From Tricholoma matsutake (lineage: Eukaryota > Basidiomycota > Agaricomycetes > Agaricales > Tricholomataceae): 64,000 nucleotides of DNA. The translations under genes were made by a program, and so were the position numbers. Under the pieces are notes generated by a model. It did no database searches. It was not told where the DNA came from and was given only the letters and a program-made list of their open reading frames with translations. The stretch is from the NCBI GenBank assembly GCA_026075535.2, contig AP026550.1, forward strand, positions 5,704,001 through 5,768,000, read 5' to 3'. Below, piece by piece: positions 59,401 to 64,000 of this stretch (positions are counted from its first letter, which is position 1; the number at the start of each line of letters is the position of its first letter).

Positions 59401-61747
59401 ACTGTGGAAAGTGTGCTCGTATTGCAAATTCTGTTGTCTAATGTAATATATCAGTACTTTTCAAGTTTAAAAAAAAATTAATATTACCCTAAAGATGATA
59501 TTACTACTTGGTGTGTGCAGTTGGTTAGCATCAATCCCCATACTAGCATTAGACTGAATCGCAATGGCCATAACATGAAGTTGTGGTGGCGAAGCATTCG
59601 CTTTCTCAAGAATGTCATCACAGAGTGAATCCATCAAGAATGTATCATTTGTGAATTGGGTTGTGATTGTATTATCTGAGCACTGAAATGGTGGTAGATC
59701 TGTGAAGAGTGTAACATGCTCCACATCTCGTGTTAGAGATGGAGTAATCATTTCATGAAAATTTTGCTCACCTACAAAGTTTAATAAATAATAAACAGAA
59801 GTTAACAAAGCACTGACTTTGTGGACTGTCAGTGTAGATGAGACTACAGGCTGGATGACCATTTTCTTCAAGCCCTTTCACTACACCTTTCAGCTGATCC
59901 ACAACAAAGGCTAGTGATTTTGACGGAACCATAGAAAGTGACGGTATCTCTTTGAAGTGATTGACATTGGTGTAAGATGCCTCATGGATACATTGACGCT
60001 TGAGTCCACCCATATACCTCAGATACTACAAAGAATTAGTATGAGAGTTGTTCCATTATATTAGGCTAGAAGCATACGTCGAAGGTATGATCAACCTTCA
60101 TTATGTTTGCTGGTAGACAGGCTTGTGCATGTTCAATAAAAACTCAATGGGCACTAACCCAGTCTGTGAACATGGCTTTCAGATATTGGACAGACAGAGG
60201 TGATGCAGCATATCGTAGTTTATCAGAAAACGTAGAGAAAGATGGTACCTGCAGAGCACCATGCAGACCACAATGATGTGCAGCATCGAGATACATAAGC
60301 TCAAGCTCCACATGGTGCTTGCGCTGCAGCTCAGCCATCATTTCTGAAAATGGGGATGGTCCAAACTGAGTCGCAAATGTATTGCACATTTGTGACATGA
60401 CCCCCTTATCAATCGCGCCACATGCACTGATGTATGCTGAAAGCATGTCTGTAGCATTTGACTGTGAGACTACATAATCTATGTACCAGGAAAAGCCATT
60501 GCAACCCAATGTGGCAGTTGTGCAATAATGTGTGGATTGGTACCCTGCCAACTTTTTCCACATCCCTGACTATCTTGATGCCTTGCCTTACATAAAAAGC
60601 AGCTTGTTAGAAGCCAATAGTCCATTGGAAAGCACTTGACATGTCTTGCAATGGGGTTATCATTATAGCCTAGAGAAAATGGATAGTAGCTGGTTACCAC
60701 AAACAAGTAAGAACATGCATCATACCATTTTTTGTTAGACGACCACCACAGATACATTTGAAATAGTCAGGTGCACCAGGCAGAAAGGGAGGAAGCCAGA
60801 CAAAGATATCGCACAGAGACGATCAGGTTGTAGCCCCTTCAAAGCAGCATCATGGAGTATGAAGACGGCATGTTTGGTTTGGTGAAAGAAGTCGCCTCGT
60901 TGGTAGCAATCTGGTTGGCTGTATAAGTCAATTTGTTTCTTGATATCTTGAAGTGCAGCATGGAGGTGTTGGTGGATAGCCGACTCAGTTTGAACCTCAG
61001 ATGATTCCATCTCCACCTTGGCCACAGCTGCAGCATCCTCCATCAAGTCCAAAATCTCATCAGATAAGCTATCCTCAATGAGATGCGTGCCAGTTGCAAT
61101 ATCAGCATGTTCGTCATGATCATGTATAAAGGAGAGCTCATCTTGAAGCTGCATGTAGGCTGTCATTGACAGGCAAGCTCCATTTTGTTCATCCGATGCA
61201 CCTAAATGTGTGAATGAGTCAGTACCTACTGCACATCTATTCTTGGCGGCGACATACCATGTTCCCCATGTGAGCCACTATGTGGATTACTCGTTCCTCC
61301 CATGTCTCCTCGTGATGCACTACCCAAAGGTGTTAGATTGTTGTTAGATTGTCCAATTGGCACAGCTAGCTGTCCGAGATGCATTCCGAGTCGAGGTGCA
61401 AAGAAGCCCACTGTTGGGACCCTTGATGGCTCGGCAGCCACAGATGGCAGAGTTGATGGCCTGGCAGGGCCTACAGGATTGACATGGGACACACTCCTGA
61501 CAGCTGATGCAGCCTGACTCAGAGATGGTGTTGGTAGTTTCTTCTTTTTGTGGCCTGCATATGCACATGAACCACCCCAATTGGTGCTTCGTGGACGTTG
61601 ACCAGATTTAGTTGATGACATGTTTGATGCTTGCATATCATTCATCATTGAGAAGCTACTCATAACAGGTAATTCAACAAGGGATGACAATGGTGGCAAT
61701 TCATTCATCTCATGGTTTCTCCAAGTGGCTGTGCATCCTGACTCCAA
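56490..61747 (-). pseudogene. Long multi-exon gene: Zn-ribbon (DUF6729-like), nuclease-like core, 3'-5' exonuclease-like region; inactivated
   Basis: Read from 61747 down: a low-complexity N-terminus (SSTKSGQRPRSTNWGGS), an acidic helix region at 61166-60850, then DIFVWLPPFLPGAPDYFKCI with CGGRLTKNGYNDNPIARHVK, a Cys cluster ending GCGKSWQGTNPHIIAQLPHW that I take as a Zn-ribbon. Next come AYISACGAIDKGVMSQMCNT, MKVDHTFD and SLIYTDSPQSQ (two acidic motifs about 75 residues apart). An exonuclease-like part follows (LIIKLGCNIKQSLHDIAAAY, IIELGQHAKLKGVIHDAFPS, HVESIWQVYCSL), then GHGAQ-type IQWIFDHGAQAVVTTSTLQM, GTNSVEGGVH and a Cys-rich tail (CALCVQALCEHCFECNGH, near 56650). Introns of about 45-60 bp fit well. 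TGA stops replace Arg at 60144, 58289, 58205 and 57517; a frameshift lies near 60810. The DUF6729 name is from memory. Confidence 0.65.
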
Positions 61748-64000
61748 ATTGGGAGTCAGGCAGCCACAGGACTAAGACATGACCCATAATCTGCATGACT
61801 TTATTGGGTGAGCCAGAAGACCTATTCTCACAATGGGCATTACAAGATTGGGGGTCCTTCTTTTCCCAGACTCCTGTTCTTGCCAAACCTGATCCCTTGA
61901 TCAGGAATATTGGTGGACAGGCCATCTTGGAGATCACCATCATGCACTCATTGCAGTGTGATTCTGTTTGTAGCATTGTAATGTACGCTCTTCTTTGAGG
62001 GTACCTCTGAACCCATGTCAGGGGATTCTCTATATTGTACAGGTGTCTGAGCATACCTGAACAGATAGTTGTCACAGCAAAGCATATGAATCAAAATTCA
62101 ATATGTCTTTGCAATGTAGAGCACAGATCTCATTGGCAATCTGTGTATAATGCATCCAAGGGTTTTCTTCCCCTTCAGCACCAATCAGTCAATTTTCTTC
62201 CTCAACTGTCTTTTCTTCTCTCCTAATCCACTGTGCATCTTCCAACATTGGTGTTGCTGGCACTGATGTGCATGGCAACTCATTCCACTTCAGAGAAAGA
62301 TTTTGGGGCATCATCAGCTCCTGAACAGACTGAATTCCTGGGAGCAGTCTCTCAGTATTAATCTATGGGCCTATGTGTCCCAGAGGGGAAAGCAAATTTT
62401 TGTCCCAGATGTGTCTCTGAGCTGCATTGGCCTTGTTCCTGACTACCCCTTGGTGAAGTTGATCTTTTCAATCCACCTTCTATTTCGTAGTCATTGATGG
62501 TCATGTGTCAATCGTGCAGTCCTAAAGTGACAGTGCCAACTCTCTCAACTCATGTTGATGCAAATTGAGCAGCTGCATCGCTTTAGATGGATACTGATCA
62601 ATTCTCAAAGTGCCCATGGGCTCTTTGAGAGACATCGGACTAGGATTGTTCTAATTCTTATGCTTTGACCTGGTTTTCAACGTCATTGCAGCAGTCAATG
62701 AGGTCGATGAGGTTGAAAAAAAATTTCTGGGGTATGGTTGCTATATCGCAGTGCTTTGCAGATTGCAATGGGAAGTTTTCTCCTTTGCAGGAGAAGTTCA
62801 GGGTCAAATTTTGATGATGTTCACTGATGGGGCAAAGTTGAGCTTAAACTCTATACAAGTTTGAGTGTTCAAAAAACTGTTGTGAGTCATAGGGGATCTC
62901 ATAAAAATCACATGGCACAGAACTGTATAAAACGTTCATGTGTAATGCGATAGTAAAAAAGAGTAAGCTACATTGCATAAGACTGGTCCTATATAGGGAC
63001 CAGTCGAGGTCCGTGACATCAAGAAATTATAATATATATATACAAAGGGCATAAAGCCTGGATCACTACATGTATTATACAATAAACCAAAGGTGTTATA
63101 GATCATTCTTCATGTATTGTAGAAATATTTTTGCATAAAAAAAACAGTGGTGTAAAGTGACCGTTGCACCTATGTTGGTGCATGAGTCAGAAATGCTATT
63201 TTTAGCTCCCTCATCAATTCAGTGCCTCATAGCTCAGCACCCAGCTGGAATTTTGCCTTCCAACATATACAGTCAGAGAGCCAAAGGTCAGGGCATTGAT
63301 ATTGGATAGCGCAAGTTTCATTCTAATGCTGGAATCTTGTTTAGCACATCCATCTTAATTTTGTTGGTGCAGAAGACGGTCAATTGCTGTAAGTAACATT
63401 GACTTTCACTTCAGAAAATAAGTAACGCAATAGCCTGGTGGACATGATAGCACCAAGAATTTACTGAGATCATCGTCCTGGAATTAGGAATACCGCTGCT
63501 CAGGTCACATTGGAGACTCCAGAAAATAAGGGATCTCTAGATTTTGCATGCTGCATAATACAAAAGGCAGGGGGCAGTTTACTCCGGAATCTCTGGGCAT
63601 TCTCGAACATAACAATGTCATAATTTATCTGTTGTTTCGATATCTATATGCACTGGAGGGGAGAGTCGACCTGTCTAATTTGATCGCAGAAGCTGTCACT
63701 TGTCATCCACAGCCACACAATCGCCGCAATACAAATGCGGAGAGTGACCTCAATAATCTGAATTTTTGATGGACAGTTTCAAAGCTGGTGGTATCTTATT
63801 TAATATCTTTCGCAAGTAGAAATTCTCGCAGGTATTTTGCAGGCGTGTTTCTAAATTCCTACCTTCTGAGTTCCGAAATACGGCTCGACTTCCTTAACGA
63901 CGCGCGGCCGCAACCGGGTCAAGACTCCACATGCGGTTTGAAAAAGTATTTATGGAGGAGGATAAAGGTGCAAACACTATGAAGTATTTCAAAAAATATC
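61748..64000. other. No supportable gene
   Basis: About 2.2 kb to the window end. Short ORFs (61795-61998, 62303-62497, 63548-63769, 63788-63982) have no recognised content. The first part may be the 5' flank of the long minus-strand gene. Around 62990-63060 there is AT-rich sequence with a TATATATATA run. I see no tRNA, rRNA or tandem repeat. Confidence 0.35.

Overview
The window is nuclear DNA of a mushroom-forming basidiomycete (Agaricomycetes). The evidence is genes with many short GT..AG introns (about 45-60 bp), a Ccz1/Tim44/Dak1 gene set of fungal type, chromodomain Ty3 and Ty1/copia retrotransposons, a fungal NACHT (STAND) gene and a basidiomycete-type secreted protein. I cannot name the species.

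Layout. 1-17 kb is a compact housekeeping block: a ubiquitin protease cut by the left edge (minus), dihydroxyacetone kinase, cytochrome c heme lyase, a small unrecognised and probably decayed locus, TIM44, a broken Crinkler-like fragment, CCZ1 and a CCCH zinc-finger gene. 17-64 kb is repeat-dominated. Ty3-A is a decayed chromovirus on the minus strand (about 17.0-21.5 kb), followed by a 71-bp tandem repeat. A NACHT pseudogene is split by the complete element Copia-1 (22729-28220, 306-bp LTRs, CAAAA target duplication). A gene-poor stretch leads to an island with a secreted proline-rich DUF5648-type protein (32.5-34.2 kb) and a small hypothetical gene. The complete element Ty3-B follows (38635-44849, 402-bp LTRs, CCTTA target duplication). 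Remnants come next: Copia-2 (46.9-48.7 kb), Ty3-C gag and leader pieces, Copia-3 (52.5-53.1 kb), C-rich interspersed repeats and an inverted pair of an LTR-like repeat. At 56.5-61.7 kb on the minus strand lies a long broken gene with a Zn-ribbon, a nuclease-like core and a 3'-5' exonuclease-like region.

The most striking signal is mutational. The transposons, the NACHT pseudogene and the 56-62 kb gene are silenced almost only by TGA stops where family alignments expect arginine (CGA to TGA). LTR pairs differ almost only at CpG sites. I located about 30 in-frame stops and all but one are TGA. This fits CpG methylation and deamination, or a RIP-like process limited to repeats, because the single-copy housekeeping genes are free of it. 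In both complete elements the 5' LTR has lost more CpGs than the 3' LTR, and in Copia-1 CpG density rises sharply toward the 3' end of pol.

All identifications are by eye from translations and remembered family motifs. No search was run.
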